The position numbers were made by a program, and so were the translations under genes. A stretch of DNA of 64,000 bases. It comes from Fremontodendron californicum (Eukaryota > Streptophyta > Magnoliopsida > Malvales > Malvaceae). The stretch is from NCBI GenBank assembly GCA_030761205.1, contig JAULJL010000048.1, positions 6,191,501 to 6,255,500 of the forward strand. Direction: 5' to 3'. Below the pieces are notes generated by a model, which saw nothing but the letters and a program-made list of their open reading frames with translations, did no database searches and was not told the origin of the DNA. This document shows, in pieces, positions 22,251 to 35,500 of this stretch; the first letter of the stretch is position 1, and each line of letters begins with the position of its first letter.

Positions 22251-23697
22251 CAATCTCCTTTGGAAGTTAAGCTGAAAACTGTTCTTTGATGTAAAAAACA
22301 CAGCCAGTGCCAGTCCATTTAGGCTTGATCCAACCCAATATTGATGGATGGACCATGGATAGATTTCTACTCCCCTGGCGTAGAAAATAAGAGGAAGGTA
22401 TATTGGTGGGTTAAATATAAGCAGAAAATGTATTTCTTTTTCTTTTTTGAAATTTAGAAAATGTAATTAAAAAAAAAAAGAAAGAGAATATATATATATA
22501 TATATATATATAAGGATATAAAATTGATACAAATGGCACAAAGCGACAAAAGGAATTAGTTGGATTGTTGCATAATAATTAATTAAAAGAGTGAAAGATT
22601 ATGGTCATCCCAAATTATCAAAATTTTATCTTCTATGTAATTTAATTCGGATTAAAATTTTCTGATATACATGAATAACTTGATTCTTGATATAGATGAA
22701 TAACTTGATTCCTGAACAATTCTAGGCTGCCAAAAATTGACTACTAATAAATTTTGTTATATAAATTGATTAATTCGTTATATATATATATATATTTTCT
22801 TTCTTTCTGGCCAAATTCTAAATAAGTTTAGTTTTTTTTTGTTCTATTTTATTATTTTGTCGAATATGTTTTCGTGATCGTTGTTAATTATCGTGAAAAT
22901 AAAGTAAAAAAAAAAAGTAGTAACAACTTAAATATTGCTTTTTAGTATATTTTCAAGAGAAGCATTTTATTTCATAAAGTTTGAATTGTCTGCACTAAAA
23001 AAAAAAAAGAAAAAAAAGATAGTTGTAGGTCGTTTCGAGATTATTCCCGCCATAACTAAGTATTCCTCCTATAAAATAAATCCTATTAGAATTTTTGCAT
23101 TACTAATAGAGCCATTTTCTTACAATTTTCATTATTATTTATTATGTGTTCACTTGAAACTTTTGTCTTTAGGATACCAAAAAAAAATAATCAAATTTAA
23201 TAAAATATATATATATATCATTAATTCAAATATAATCAAAGAAAAACTAAAAAAAAAAAATAGTACTGAAAACACTAAATTCAAATTCAATAAACCTTGG
23301 CCAATAAACGTTGTCCCGGTAGTAAGGAGAGAATTGAAAATGTAAAACAATTTTAAATTAATTTAAAGTCGACCCGCGCGTTGCATGAGAATATTCTTAA
23401 TTTAATATATAAATAAGGTAAAATAATAATTTTATTTGCATTGATCATTATTATTCAAATAGTAAAGTATTAAAGTATTAAAATATATAGTATATATATC
23501 ATATAATTTTTAATCATGATTTTTTAGAAAATTTAGTTTTTAGTTAAGTTTAAACCGCAACAATTATTAGTATTATTTTTTTTGCATTATCTTACCGACA
23601 CTTAAATTTAGTCTTATTTATTCTTGTCCATTTTTATTTAATTATTAATGTGTACAATTATATTTATATGTATTCATATTATAAATCATAATATATT
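22251..23697. other. Intergenic, AT-rich, no gene recognised
   Basis: Sequence found only once in the window. It holds a (TA)n run at about 22490-22512, another at about 22778-22795, several poly(A) runs, and 'gacccgcgcgttgcatgaga' near 23371, a phrase common at the edges of plant non-autonomous elements. The 136-codon plus-strand ORF at 22935 is lysine/isoleucine-rich simple sequence and is not accepted as a gene. Confidence 0.5.
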
Positions 23698-25416
23698 TTA
23701 GAGGTGGCAAATTGAACCTGAACTCGAAAACTCACCCGAAAAAATCCGAACTCGTCCAAACTTTATTTGACCGAAAAGTCAAAAGCCCAAACCTGAGAAA
23801 ATCAGAACCTGAATTGGTCTGAGCTCGAAATGACCTGAACCTAAAAAAATTGAGCCTAAAAAATCCAAACCCAAAAAAACCAAAACCCGAGATGGTCCTG
23901 AACCTGAACCCAAATTTAATACAAAAAATAAGAATGATCAAATTGTAATTAAATAATTTTTTATAAAGCAAAAACTTTAATTATCAATTTTATTGTAATA
24001 TCAATTTTATTAATTTAATTAAAAATTAATATAATTTATATATATGATGAAATAATAATTTTATCAAAATTAAATTATGTTTTGTACTTTTAACTTTAAC
24101 GTCTCATATGTCGACGAATTCATCATCTAAAGATTCTAAACTCTGAAGATTTTAGAGATGTGAAAAGAAATTTGACATAAAATTTATTTATTTATGTTAT
24201 TTTATTTGCATGATAAATTTTTTTGTTAGGCTTTTTATTACTTTATGAAATTGTATCTTGGAGATAACGTTTCCCAAAATTCATTTGCATTATAATGGAA
24301 AAACTATTATCTTAAAAAAAGCTTCTTAAAAGTGTCTTGTCTACAACTTTTTTGTACTTCTTCTTTATTATTCATACTTGATTGCATTAGTTCGAAAACC
24401 CCAATATACAACACCACTATGTTGTGCATTGGTCATATATATTCACTTTCATATAAATATATAATTCTATGTACTAATTTACCAAATCAGGAATATGTCT
24501 TTTATATTTTGATCATCCATTCTTAAGCAATATTTAAAATAATTAACTTGCTTTAGTCAATGGTGAAAAACAACCTAAGTTTGATTATTCTTATTATATA
24601 TGTTGTCTTGATTTAATTTAGTATTACTGATTATGACTTTGCTATTTACTATAAAATGCAATATTCGCTGTTTTATGTGTTTGATTTTGTTGTATGAGCT
24701 TTGTTTTCATATAAATTTTGATTATGAGACAAATTAATTATGTTTTACAATGATTTTAATTGGAAATTATTTAGTGTGATAATTTAACTATCATTTATTG
24801 TGTCTTACTTCTAAATTTTATCAGTTTTTAATGAACTCTAATTATTAGAATAATAAATTTACAATGAAATGATAATTGATATTTTCAGAAAAAACTTATT
24901 AAAAAATGAATTCTTTAAAGAATCAAAAGTACAAAACTTATCTATTACATGTTAATTAAAAATAAATAAATAATTATAAATCATATATATATAATGTTAT
25001 AATAAGATGTCATTCTTTCATCCCATTCACTAATCTAACACTATTAAAAAATATATAGAAATACTTATATACTAAATTATTAAAAGGTCGACTCCAAAAA
25101 TTTATAGGCAAATTTTTTCACATCAAGTTATTAAAAGTCAATAATAAAAGATTCATTAAAAAAAATTTGGATAAGAATATTCATTAAAAATTTAACCTCG
25201 CATACGGGTTCAATATTTCAAGAGATTTTTTTTTCGTTCAATATTCCAAGAGAATTTTTTCTTTTTTAAAAATTTAAATCTATACGTTAATTATTTATAT
25301 ACTTTTTTTAATGTTAGATTCTTGGTTGGCTGCTTTTTTATTTTTGCACGGACATGGTAGGAAGTAAATTGAAATAATTGATTTTTAGTAGAAAAGAGTC
25401 TTTTATTGTTATTACT
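23698..25416. other. Spacer S1, with hAT-like start and AT-rich DNA
   Basis: 'tagaggtggcaaattg' at 23698 looks like a hAT-type terminus, followed by 'acccgaaaa' and 'gaacctgaa' words to about 23910; its other end is not resolved. From 23785 onward the sequence repeats at 63246-64000 with scattered substitutions. No coding potential above background; small ORFs lack domains. Confidence 0.5.
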
Positions 25417-25687
25417 TAGACCTATTTAAGGAATGGACTACCCGTCCGATCTGATAGGTATGGCTTAGGTAAAGATTTTTTATAATTCAAGTCGGTCCGG
25501 CCTAAATTACTATTCATTAAATAAAAAATATTTTTTTATTTAAATTTAATTATAAAATATAAAAATAATATTTAATATTTTGTGAACAGTAAAATAGACT
25601 TTCGGACAGGCTCGGGCTCGACTGGACCCAAGCTTGGGTAAGAAAATAAAAAAAATTGGGACGCGGCCCGGCCCATGAACAAGTCTA
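25417..25687 (-). mobile_element. Complete hAT-like MITE
   Basis: It starts 'tagacctatttaaggaatgg' and ends 'ggcccatgaacaagtcta'. These are the inverted counterparts of the ends of the element at 37822-38326, so both belong to one family. The GC-rich centre has 'ggacaggctcgggctcgact'. The flanking octamers match poorly, so the TSD is not confirmed. Confidence 0.6.
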
Positions 25688-25747
25688 CTATTATCTATAA
25701 TGGTAATTTTTCGATTTGGGTAACGATCTTTAGTTGCTATATAGGGC

Positions 25748-25759
25748 TTTTAAATGTTA
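25748..25759. repeat. Target-site duplication of LINE, 3' side
   Basis: TTTTAAATGTTA, identical to 31231-31242 on the other side of the LINE. Confidence 0.8.
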
Positions 25760-25789
25760 AAACTTTTTTTTTTGAAACAAGAAGAATAT

Positions 25790-26240
25790 TTTTCATTAAT
25801 CCGCAAAGGTACAATCAGTTTGGATTACATTTGCTAACATATCAGGAAAATCTTCAATCCAAATTACATCCTCCTGGATCTGTGTACCTAATTTTCCAAG
25901 CAAATGGGAAGCTTCATTACCCGATCGCAATGTGTGGCTTGGAATACAGGAGTGGAACATCTTCATCTTTGCTCGAGCTTCATCAATGATTGGGCCAATA
26001 AGTGAGAGGTCCACCTCTGTCATCTTAATCTTCTTAATTACATTCAATGCATTACCTTATAGGATTATTCTTGTGAACCCAAGGTCATAGGCAAATTCTA
26101 AGGCTCGTACTGCTGCATATGCTTCTATCAGACAGGGATTAGTTACTCCAGGTATGTTGGCAGCACAGGCAGCCAACACAGCTCCATCAAAGTTCAGTTT
26201 GAACTCACCATTTCCAGGTGGAGTTCATTTTTGTTTGTGA
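25790..26240 (-). pseudogene. LINE RNase H domain remnant
   Basis: Minus-strand reading gives GEFKLNFDGA, then an EAYAAVRALEFA-like stretch and KIKMTEVDLSLIGPIIDEA, SHTLRSGNEASHLLGKLG and EDVIWIEDFPD. These are the plant LINE RVT_3 RNase H layout, with DG, E and N/H motifs. A frame change separates the two halves near 26050. RNase H removes the RNA from the cDNA hybrid. Only copy 2 keeps it. Confidence 0.75.
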
Positions 26241-26404
26241 GTAACTTGCTGCTGTTGTGGACTTTGGGCTGCATTGTATTCAGCAATATATTTCTTGATG
26301 AAGCATTCGGTTTCTTGAATACTCAATCTCCTCTCACCATGAAGTTCTCCGTTCCTACCTCCCCAGATGGTCCATACCATGATCATGAATGCTTGCCATT
26401 TTTG

Positions 26405-26830
26405 CTAATTTGTGTTTTGACATATGTGCTTGAGCCAATTTGAAGGATCTAGATTATTAATACCAGTTGTATTCCACAAAAAACCAATTTGTTCCCATAC
26501 TCTGCTAATACATGGACAGTCTCGAATCGCATGAATCACTGACTCATCAGCCTCCCCATATCTAAAGCAAGTTTTATTAACTCCTAGTCTCCTTCTTCCA
26601 AAGTTTACCATCACTAGTATGCCATTATGACAGATTCTCCATAGCAGAACTTTCACTTTGTTCGGTACTTCTCCCTTCCATAATTTCGTCCAAACCTCCT
26701 TACACACATCCGCAGCTCCTACTTCAGCATCATTGACCGTCCCTTGATCCTCATTAGTGAGTACTCTATATCCACTCTTTACGGTATACATTCCACTGCT
26801 TTCATAGTGCCATACCAGTACATTCGGGTG
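26405..26830 (-). pseudogene. LINE zf-RVT-like segment
   Basis: Minus-strand frame with YTVKSGYRVLTNED, VWTKLWKGEVPNKVKVLLWR, a Cys-containing knuckle-like stretch (FRYGEADESVIHAIRDCP) and VWEQIGFLWNTTGI. This is the zinc-binding-like region usually found between RT and RNase H in plant LINEs. The first Cys of the knuckle is replaced by Arg or Tyr. Confidence 0.8.
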
Positions 26831-26911
26831 TCCAAATTTACTTATTGGTAGGCTGAGAATCGCCTCTATTTCTTAACTGGAGAACAATTGTGATAATAGC
26901 CCTAAGTTCCA

Positions 26912-28880
26912 CTACTTTGTGTCCTGATCAATAAGCACTCTGACTAAGCTATCCTCCTCTATTTCGCATCTTGCAGATTGGACCATAAACGAGTCTGTTT
27001 TTGGGAGCCAATTATCCTTCCAAATACGAGTATGATGTCCATTACCTATCCTCCAACGCGCACCTTTCTCTATTAGATCACGAGCCCCCCAAATACTGCG
27101 CCAAGTCAGAGAAGGATTATTTCCCAGCCTTGCATCTAAGAAAGAGCCATGTGGAAAATATTTGGCTTTAAGCACTCGGTAAGGCAAAGTATCTGTTTCT
27201 CTTAGTAGCCTCAATCCTTGCTTAGCTAGAAGTGCTTTGTTAAATTTTACCATGTCAAGAAATCCCATGCCTCTCCTAAACTTGGACTTACACATATCAA
27301 ACCATTTCAGCCAGTGAATGCCTTGCTTTCCTTTGTCATGCTTCCACCAATAAATGCTTATTATAGAGTTAAATTCTCTACATAAAGACTTAGGTAACAT
27401 AAACACATTCATAGCATAGGAATGGATTGCTTGTAGTACTGACTTTATAAAAATCTCTCTTCCCCCTTGAGAAAGGTATCCGTGATTCCATCATCGTAGC
27501 TTTGTTTTAATTCTCTCCTTTAGTTCCCTAAAAGCCCATCTTCTGCCTCTCCCAACCATAGTAGGTAAGCCAAGGTATTTTTCTGGATTTGTGGTGGCTT
27601 GAATCTCAAACTTTCTCTTGATTTCATCCTTTGCAGTCGCAGTAGTATTACTGCTGAAAAAAAGAGTCGACTTATCAAAGTTTATCATCTGACCGGAGCC
27701 TTCTTCATATTGCTTTAGCAAGCACCTCATCTTTTCGCTTTTGCTTCTATTTGCCTTGGCAAAAAGCAAGCTGTCATCCACAAAAAAGAGATGAGTGACC
27801 CTCGGTCCATATCGACTAGCCCGTACTTCTTGTAGCCAACCCTCAGTCTGGGCTTTTTTGAGCATAGCAGATAAAACTTCACTACAAAATCAAAAATAAA
27901 TATGGAGATAATGGATCTCCTTAGCGTAATCCTCTCCCTGAGCAAAATTTGTTAGTAATACATCCATTGATAATAATTGAATATGATACAGAAGTAACAC
28001 ATCTCATGATAATATCAATCCATCTATTATGATATCCTAGTTTCTCCATCATTACTCTCAAGAAATTCCATTCCACCCCATCATATGCTTTGCTCATATA
28101 AAGTTTAAGAGCAAAATAACCCTCACTACCTGCTTTTCTGTGTTTCAAAGACTGTAAGAGTTCATAAGCTACCAAGATGTTATCTGTTATCAACCTACCC
28201 AGGACAAATGCACTCTGCGCCTCACTAATGCAAAATAGAAGAACATGTTTAAACCTTTTAACCAAGACTTTGGCAATGATTTTGTAGAGAACATTACTAA
28301 GGCTAATAGGCCTAAACTGTTTGATATTTTTTGGTTCATTGGTCTTAGGAATTAGGATCACATGGGTATGGTTAATGGCAGATATGTGTTGGCCATCATT
28401 CAAAAAAGCAAGGTAGAACTTAATAACATTATTGCCAATAACATGCCAAAAAATTTTATAGAATAGAGCAGCCATACCATCAGGTCCCGGTGCTTTGGTG
28501 GCGTGCATTTGTTTTATAGCAGCTAGAATCTCCTCAGCTTTGATGTCTTATAGCAGATTGTTATTCATCTCATCAGTTACCCGAGTTTCAACTGCCTCAA
28601 AAATTTCTTCAAAATTACTGGATCCTTGGGATTGAAAAAGGTTTCTAAAGTAGTCAATAACAATTCCTTGTATGTCTCCTTCATCTACACACCAAGTTCC
28701 TGTTTCATCTTCCAATCCTTTAATGGAATTCTTGCGTTTCTTTTGAGTAGCCATTGAATGAAAGAAAGCAGTGTTTCTATCTCCTTCTCTAAGCCAATTG
28801 ACTCGAGATCTTTGTGCCCAAAACATTTCCTCCTTTTCCATCAAAGAATTAACATCATCCCTAGTTTGCTTTTCCATATC
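26912..28880 (-). pseudogene. LINE reverse transcriptase remnant, copy 2
   Basis: Same motifs as copy 1: NWLREGDRNTAFFHS, KAPGPDGM, FRPISLSN, KAYDGVEW (the conserved R before V is G here) and FVDDSLLFAKA. It is broken by a stop near 28549 (copy 1 is open there), by a frame change near 27910, and by a third break near 27490 in a stretch that is open in copy 1. The two copies therefore collected different lesions after duplication. Confidence 0.9.
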
Positions 28881-29149
28881 CAGAGTACTAGTATTCTGTT
28901 AGACCATTTTGAGGCTATGCAGTTCATTCATGAGTGTGTCAATCTGGTGTTTCAGATTTTGGAAGAGGCCTTTATGCCACTGTTGTAGTTGCTATCCAAT
29001 TTCTCCAAAATATGACTATTTTCTCTATCATGCCAAGCCTTTGTAATTTCCACCTCACATTCTCATTCCTTCACCCACATGGATTCAAACCGAAACCGTT
29101 TAGCCCTTCCCTTGCTTTGTCTCATTACTTGTTTGCCAATAGTATTCAG

Positions 29150-29790
29150 TAAAATTAGAGAGTGGGCAAAGACTGAGGCTATGAGATAGTACACTCCATA
29201 GAGAGGAAATAAATCCCATCGATTCTTATCAGCAAATCCTCTATCAAGCCTTTCTCGAACATTATTTTCTTTATTTCTGCCACGTTCCCATGTGTGCCAA
29301 AGGCCAACAAAGCCGAGATCTTCAAGCTCACTGTCATCTTAGGTAGACCTAAATGCTTCCATCTGTTCTTCCCTCCTTAAACAACCTCCCGCCTTTTCAT
29401 GAGACCACATAATTTCATTAAAATCCCTTACATAGCCATGTTTTTTTGTGACCTTGACGCCAAGCTTCTAAGAAATGCCCACGACTCCCCTCTCCATTGT
29501 GTATCTGGTTCACCGTAAAATCCCGTCAGCCTCCATTCTTCCTTGCCTATTCCTTCTTCTATTTCCATATCTATGTGATTCTTAGAGAAACTAAGAAGCT
29601 TAAATTTCATATCATCCTTCCACATCATAGCTAGCCCTCTACTACTACCATTTGCACTAACACCAAAACAATTGTGCATTCCACATTTTCTTTTTATTCT
29701 GTCTAACTTCTTTTCATGTAGTTTAGTTTCACTCAAAAATGCTACATGGGGTCTTCTTTCTTTAGCAAATGCCAAATAGCTCAAACTAAC
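29150..29790 (-). pseudogene. LINE endonuclease remnant, copy 2
   Basis: Minus-strand motifs FLSETKLHEKKL, NGSSRGLAMMWKDD and GFYGEPDTQWRGESW, the EEP-type endonuclease. The frame is lost near 29430-29450 before the GDFNEI-type motif. In copy 1 the frame continues further, through a different lesion. Confidence 0.8.
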
Positions 29791-30120
29791 CGCGGGTTCC
29801 CAGGCCCCTGTAGTTCCATGCTAGGCACTTCATTGTGCTTGGTGGGAATGGTAACCAGTCTCCGCCATTTCAATCAACTCTTCATCAATCCTCTCGATAG
29901 TCTCCTTGATTTTTCTTTCCTTGAACTTCAATTTCCTTATAGTCCATATGCAGTTAAGCAACATCCGCCATTCTTTTACCCAGATTCATGTTTTGTTCTT
30001 GTTGACAGTCAGTTGTTATTCTTGCCTTTTTCTTCCACTTCATTTTGCCTCCTTTTACTTACACTTTATCATCTGCCACCCCAGCTGCTGTATCCCATAT
30101 AATATTATATCTTCCTTTTC

Positions 30121-30950
30121 CTATTTTCTTTCACTTGCATTCGTTCTTGCTTCATGGCCCACATTATCTTGTGCGTTATTGTATGTCCTTGGTTGACTAT
30201 CCGCAAGATTCTCCTGCTGTCTAACGGATGCACCAGTTGAATTTTCCATATTTGTTCTAGTAAATCTGTCATTAACTGCATTCATTACACCGTCCTGATT
30301 CTGAGCCATTACGTTTCTTTTAGCACTTTTAGCCATCTGTTTAGCATCCTTCTTTCCTTGTACTGATCCAGTCCCCATATTTACTCCTTGAGTTGCGCTC
30401 CTTTCCATATCCAATTTCCTCCTCGTTGCATTGGCAGGATCATCCCCATGTTGGTGCTTTGATCTGGTGCCGTCTCCAGTCAACTCTCCATTTAGTCCCT
30501 GCCTCACCAGTATCCTTACATTTGGGTTAGTCTCTGAATTAGGTTTCCTGGTTCTTCTTGGGGGCATCATAGGTCCTCTTTTGAGAGGCGAAGCTCTTAG
30601 CCATTCTCCGTATTGCTGAGTTCCTTCCTATGTATCTTCTCATGTCATATTTTCATCACATTCCATATCACTATGACCTAGCAATCCACAACTGTAACAG
30701 AATTAGATAATCTTTCATATTTTAGCCTTCCACAGACTATTCCTTGCCCAGTAGGATTGGTTAGATTGATAACTCGTCTCAGTGGTTTTGTAACATCAAT
30801 TTCCACCCTAATACGAATAAAGCTTCCCCATCCCATTTGATTTGATCTAGTATCTACTCCTGTGACCATCCCAATTGTCCCCCCTATTTTTTCTGCTGCA
30901 CCTTGATTCATCCACTTCAGAGGCAAGCCATAGATCCTCACCCAAAATGC
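30121..30950 (-). pseudogene. LINE ORF1 remnant, copy 2
   Basis: It has RIYGLPLKWMNQGAAEKIGG, FIRIRVEIDVTKPLRRVINL and CGRLKYERLS, followed by a frameshifted CCHC knuckle (around 30660-30710), then the polar linker 30121-30570. The segment with RRVINL is missing in copy 1 (24-bp deletion), so copy 2 is closer to the ancestral state here. Confidence 0.78.
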
Positions 30951-31242
30951 TGATCACTCAAAAACATAGTCGACAGATCTCAGATTTCCCTCATAGTATT
31001 GGAAAAGAATCAAGTTTTTATCAAATGACCATGGTGCTCCTTCCAAAACCCTTTGTTTATCTTTTTTTTTTTTTGTTCCAAACTTGAATAGAAACAGATT
31101 GGATTCCAAGAAAACCACATGCATTTCTTTCATGAGTTTCCACACCACTTTAAGGGTATTCACCACTACATCACTGTTAAAAGGCCGATTAGTTAAATCC
31201 TTTTTCTTGGTTGAGTGAGGGAGAGTTTAATTTTAAATGTTA

Positions 31243-31767
31243 TAAGGAAGAAATGAGTATTTATAGGCTTGGTAGAAATTCTAGGGGAATGATAAATATT
31301 AGGAAATCTAATACATATAAAGTAATACATAATTATTTTTTCTTTTTCAAAAAGGAAATTTAATACATAATTAATTACATACTTAAAAATCTTTATTTTA
31401 GGTGGAGTGCTTTGGATGTTTTATTATGTTTGTTTATTTTGAGAGTGTATTTAAAAATTTAGAGGTATTTGTATATATTTTATTTAACAAATTAAATTAG
31501 AATGTTGCTAAATATCAATAATTTATTTATTTATAATTAAAATGAACAAGATTTATAAAAAATTAATAATTATTAAATTAATATGTAAAACATTCTATAT
31601 AAAAAATTTAAAATGGGTAGCCCTTAATTGTTTTTTGAGATGGTGGGATTATTTTTTTATTACATGAGATTATTACGGGCTTTTTATCCAAATATTATTA
31701 TTTTTTTAATTTCTCAAATTACGGATCATTAGGTTTTATTTACCGAAATCGCTGGTTTTAGATATAG
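31243..31767. other. AT-rich spacer, copy 2
   Basis: Colinear with 10947-11469. It starts at the right-hand LINE target-site duplication. No gene seen. Confidence 0.5.
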
Positions 31768-31802
31768 TTTGGAGACCGCCATCAGTGATGGCGGTTTCCA
31801 AA
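31768..31802. repeat. Palindrome, copy 2
   Basis: Counterpart of 11470-11504 with one base change (ggagaccgcc instead of ggaaaccgcc), so the arms have one mismatch. The second, 9-bp hairpin (ccgccctca/tgagggcgg) follows near 31893-31915. Confidence 0.7.
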
Positions 31803-31979
31803 CACAAAGAAATATATATTTTAAAAAAAACCACATGGAGAAGGGGGGCGGCTTCTCAATATAAATTTTGTATTTTTTTTATCATGAGGAGAAACCGCCC
31901 TCACTGAGGGCGGCTGGGCGGCTTCCCGTTATATTTTTATTTTTAAAAAGAATTGAAATATAACGGTCAAGTGACCTTT

Positions 31980-32356
31980 GTTCACATGTAATTGCTGCTT
32001 GCGCACATGTCCATGTTGATTGCATGCAATAAATGGACAATGTCTATAGGCTGTACACTATATTTAATGTTTATCGGCATGAGTTGAACCAATTGGAAAT
32101 GAAACTTATTGGCGTCAATATAATGGTCCAGAAGTGTATCCCAATCCAGAAATGCGAAGAGGTCCACATGGTTGGCCAAAATCAACTCGTATTCGTAATG
32201 AAATGGGACTCCAGAAGAAAGGTCAATCAAAGCATTGTGGATTATGCAGGAATGCAGGTCATTGTTGTCGAAAATGTCCTTATTAATCTGGAACATCGGG
32301 GGAGAGTTCGTATCAACAATAATACCATTATACATGCAGTTATTGTATACAAATAG
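31980..32356 (+). pseudogene. MULE transposase C-terminal remnant, copy 2
   Basis: The upstream frame has MDNVYRLYTIFNVYRHEL. After the same frameshift as copy 1 come the RRGPHG, WPKSTRIRNEMG and CGLCRNAGHCCRKC segments. An extra in-frame stop follows the knuckle (near 32282). The catalytic domain is missing in both copies, so the damage predates duplication. Confidence 0.78.
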
Positions 32357-32589
32357 TTAAAAATATATATATAAATTGTATACATACAGTTAAAAAATGC
32401 AAAAATTGTATAAACAAATTTTATATTAACAAAATTATATATACAAATTATATAATTTTTAAACTTTTGTAATTTTTTTTTTATAATTTTGTTATTTAAA
32501 TTTTATTATATTTTTATAATTTAAATTATATAATTTTTATTTTTAATTTTGTTATATAATTTATTTTTTTAAAAATAAAAGGTAATGGT
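32357..32589. other. AT-rich spacer, copy 2
   Basis: Colinear with 12057-12308, somewhat shorter. No gene. Confidence 0.45.
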
Positions 32590-35500
32590 TGTAGACACCT
32601 AATTTTGTCCTGACCACTAAATCAGGTATGTTTTCTTCCTAAATTGATGTTTTAGAATGCAAAAAGGCTTTTCTCATCCTGCAGGTGGTACTCCGAGACT
32701 TAGTCTAAGAAGGCAAGCATAAAAAGTCAAACTTGAAAAAGTCAACCACAGAAAAGTCAACCTCGAAAAGTCAAATACTAAAAAGTCAACTCACTTTCAA
32801 AATCAATATTTTAAGTTCAATTGAAAAATGGTGAAAGAATTTTGATAATCCAAGATCTACATTGAAAGATATGGAGTTCAGAAGTTGGGTTACGAAGATT
32901 CAGTAGAAAGAAACCCTAGTTCAGAAAATTTGGAGAAAAGTGCTTAAACATCAAATTGGTCAAAATTGAAGGTTCCAAATGAAAGATAAGCACTGACTAT
33001 GGGTAATAGAGAGTACATGGAAGAAAAACTGAAGAAAAAGTCAATTCGGAAGAAAACCGAGAATTAGGGTTTTGGTGGATTTTGGTGAAATTGGGAAAAA
33101 TTACAGAAATGACCCGATTCGGTAAGACTAAAGCCCCTAATTGATGAGGAGTGAGTAAACAAGGATAGCTCTAGGCTCAGTTTGAAGAAAATCCGAGAAA
33201 AGAGCCGATTGGAGGAAAAACGAAAAAAAAAGAGAAAATTTTCGATAGTGAGAAAAAGGAAAAATCAAATCATAAGGGAATTTGATCATAAAAATTGGGT
33301 TTTTTCAGACCAACTCCAATTCAATATATTACAAAGGCCCAGGAAAAGAAAATATGAAAATCGAACTTTTTTTTAGCAAAATCGGGCTTCGGAGGCAAAA
33401 GGGCAAAATTGGAAAATTTGGGAAAAATAGCAAATGAGCTCCAAAAATTCTAAAAATTTTCAGATCTCATTCTTAAATCATTTTGAAAAGATTAGCAAAA
33501 GAAAATCTAGTTTCGGAGTTCGTTTGCAAAATGGCCAAATCCCGGGCCCACTATACAGAAATTCCAAAAGATAAATCCCGAAAAAATAGCAAATGAGTTC
33601 CAAAAATTCTGAAAATTTGCAGATCTCATTCTTAAATTATTTGGAAGATATTGGCGAAAGAAAATCTGGATTCGGAGTTCGTTTCCAAAACAGAAAAATT
33701 CCGGGCCCACTATGCAAAAATTCAAGGAGATAAATCCCGAAAAAATAGCAAATGAGCTCCAAAAATTATGAAAACTTCCAGATCACACTTTTAATTTATT
33801 TGGATGAGATTGGTGAAGAAAAATCTGGATTTGTAGCTCGTTTAAAAAATGATAAAAGTTCGGGTACACAAAAGGGCAATTTTGGAAGAAAAAATTAAAA
33901 AAATAGCAAATGGGCTTGAATTTTTTTTTTGAAAACTTTCAAAATTCAATTTTTTATTATTTCAGAAGTATTGAAAAAAGAAAATTTGAATTTGGAGTTC
34001 ATTTTCTATTTATTTAGGTTCGGGGGTCAAAAAGATCATTTTACCGAAGAAACCGAAAAGGGTCTTTCTTGCAATGGAGATTGGGCTGAATTTTAAGAGG
34101 GCAATCAGCTAAGCCCATGATAGAGAGTGATTTTGCTGAGCCATTTCATCTAAAGGCCAAGAGTGAATAAGAAGGTAGTTATTTTTTTTATCAAGCGTTA
34201 GAATTTGCAACACATGGACCAATGGATAGAGATGGATGAGGTCATATTTATGAAATAGTCTTCATGACATCATACTTAGGGGATGATTATTCCAATCTAA
34301 TGGTGAAAATTTTATATAGAAGGCATCTTGGATTAAAGGCCATTGGATCAAAATTGGTTAAAAAATGACAACTTTCCTACACTACCATACTACCATTTGG
34401 CCAAGGCATATTGGTAGGGGGAAATTCAGATTTTTGCTGGAGCTTTAGGGGATGATTGAAGGCAGTAGCTAAGGAAAAAAAAGAGAAAAAAAAAAAACAA
34501 AGGAGGAAAGGAGAATAAAAAAAAATGTTTGGCTTGCTACTTCTTGATTTGGAAAGCTAGAGCAAGGTAGCTATGTTCTTTCATGGTTTTCTCATACTTT
34601 GTTGACATGATTTTGATTTTTTTTTTTTTTTTGTCATTTTATTCTCTTTTATGAAATAAACTTGTTTTTTAAAATAAGTTCTAAGGAGTTTCTACTTTTT
34701 ATTTATAAAAAAAAAAAAAAAAAATCAAGAGAACAAGTTTTTCTCTATTTTTCATCATGGTCGATAAATCACTTTTGTTAAATGATTTTGTGTTTGATCT
34801 TGTTTATGTGATTTTTTGTGGTAGGTTAGCTTACTTGTGATAGATTAGCTTGATTGTGGTAGGTTAGCTCTAGACCATGCCATGTGTTTGTGAAAATATC
34901 TAGCTATATTCATGCATTTACATTATGATTGCTTAGTTTAGCATGTTTCCTTTTAGTCTTGTATTTAGTATGCCATGCATTTTTTAGGTCTAGGTCTCAT
35001 TTGCATTGCCATGCATTTCATGCATTTTTTAGATCTAGGTTGCATTTATGGCCATGCAAGTTCATGTTAGGTCTAGGTCATATTCTTTATGCCATGCATT
35101 TTCCATCTCATTTAGGTTTTAAATCATGCATTTCATACATCACATTTGCTGTTTGTTCATGCATCTCATGCCATTTGATTTATGACTTAGGCCAATCAAT
35201 GGCTCAAAGTCATGCTCACTTGAGCATACTTGTGGAAAATTAAAGAGTTGTCAAATTGATTGTTCTACCTTTGTGATTTTTTTTTACTTAGCCAATTTTT
35301 GTCAAAAGTTTTAGAAGTTCTAGCTACTATTTGTAGGTCCTTAGGAGAGTCTCCAACATTTTTACTTTGATTTTTGAATGATTTTATCAAAGGTAAACAA
35401 AATGTGTTTTGGCAAAACAGTTTTTCACCCAATACTTGGAATTTCTCGATTTTTTTTGGGAAGTTATCTTTAGTCAGAAAATTAAGTCAATTTTTCCCAT

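Larger units (their letters stand above)
25760..31230 (-). mobile_element. LINE retrotransposon, copy 2, near full length
   Basis: About 5.5 kb on the minus strand, bounded by the 12-bp direct repeat TTTTAAATGTTA. The 3' end shows a poly(A) tail (T run at about 25764-25772). Order on the minus strand: ORF1 with DUF4283-like and CCHC segments, endonuclease, reverse transcriptase, zf-RVT-like segment, RNase H. Frames are broken by stops and frameshifts, so it is inactive. The presence of a C-terminal RNase H places it in the plant L1-type LINEs that carry this domain. The same insertion is present in copy 1 without its 3' 1.1 kb. Confidence 0.92.

Noticed and set aside
22935..23345. 136-codon plus-strand ORF
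   Set aside because: Lysine/isoleucine/asparagine-rich translation of AT-rich sequence with poly(A) runs; no domain, no promoter, not duplicated.
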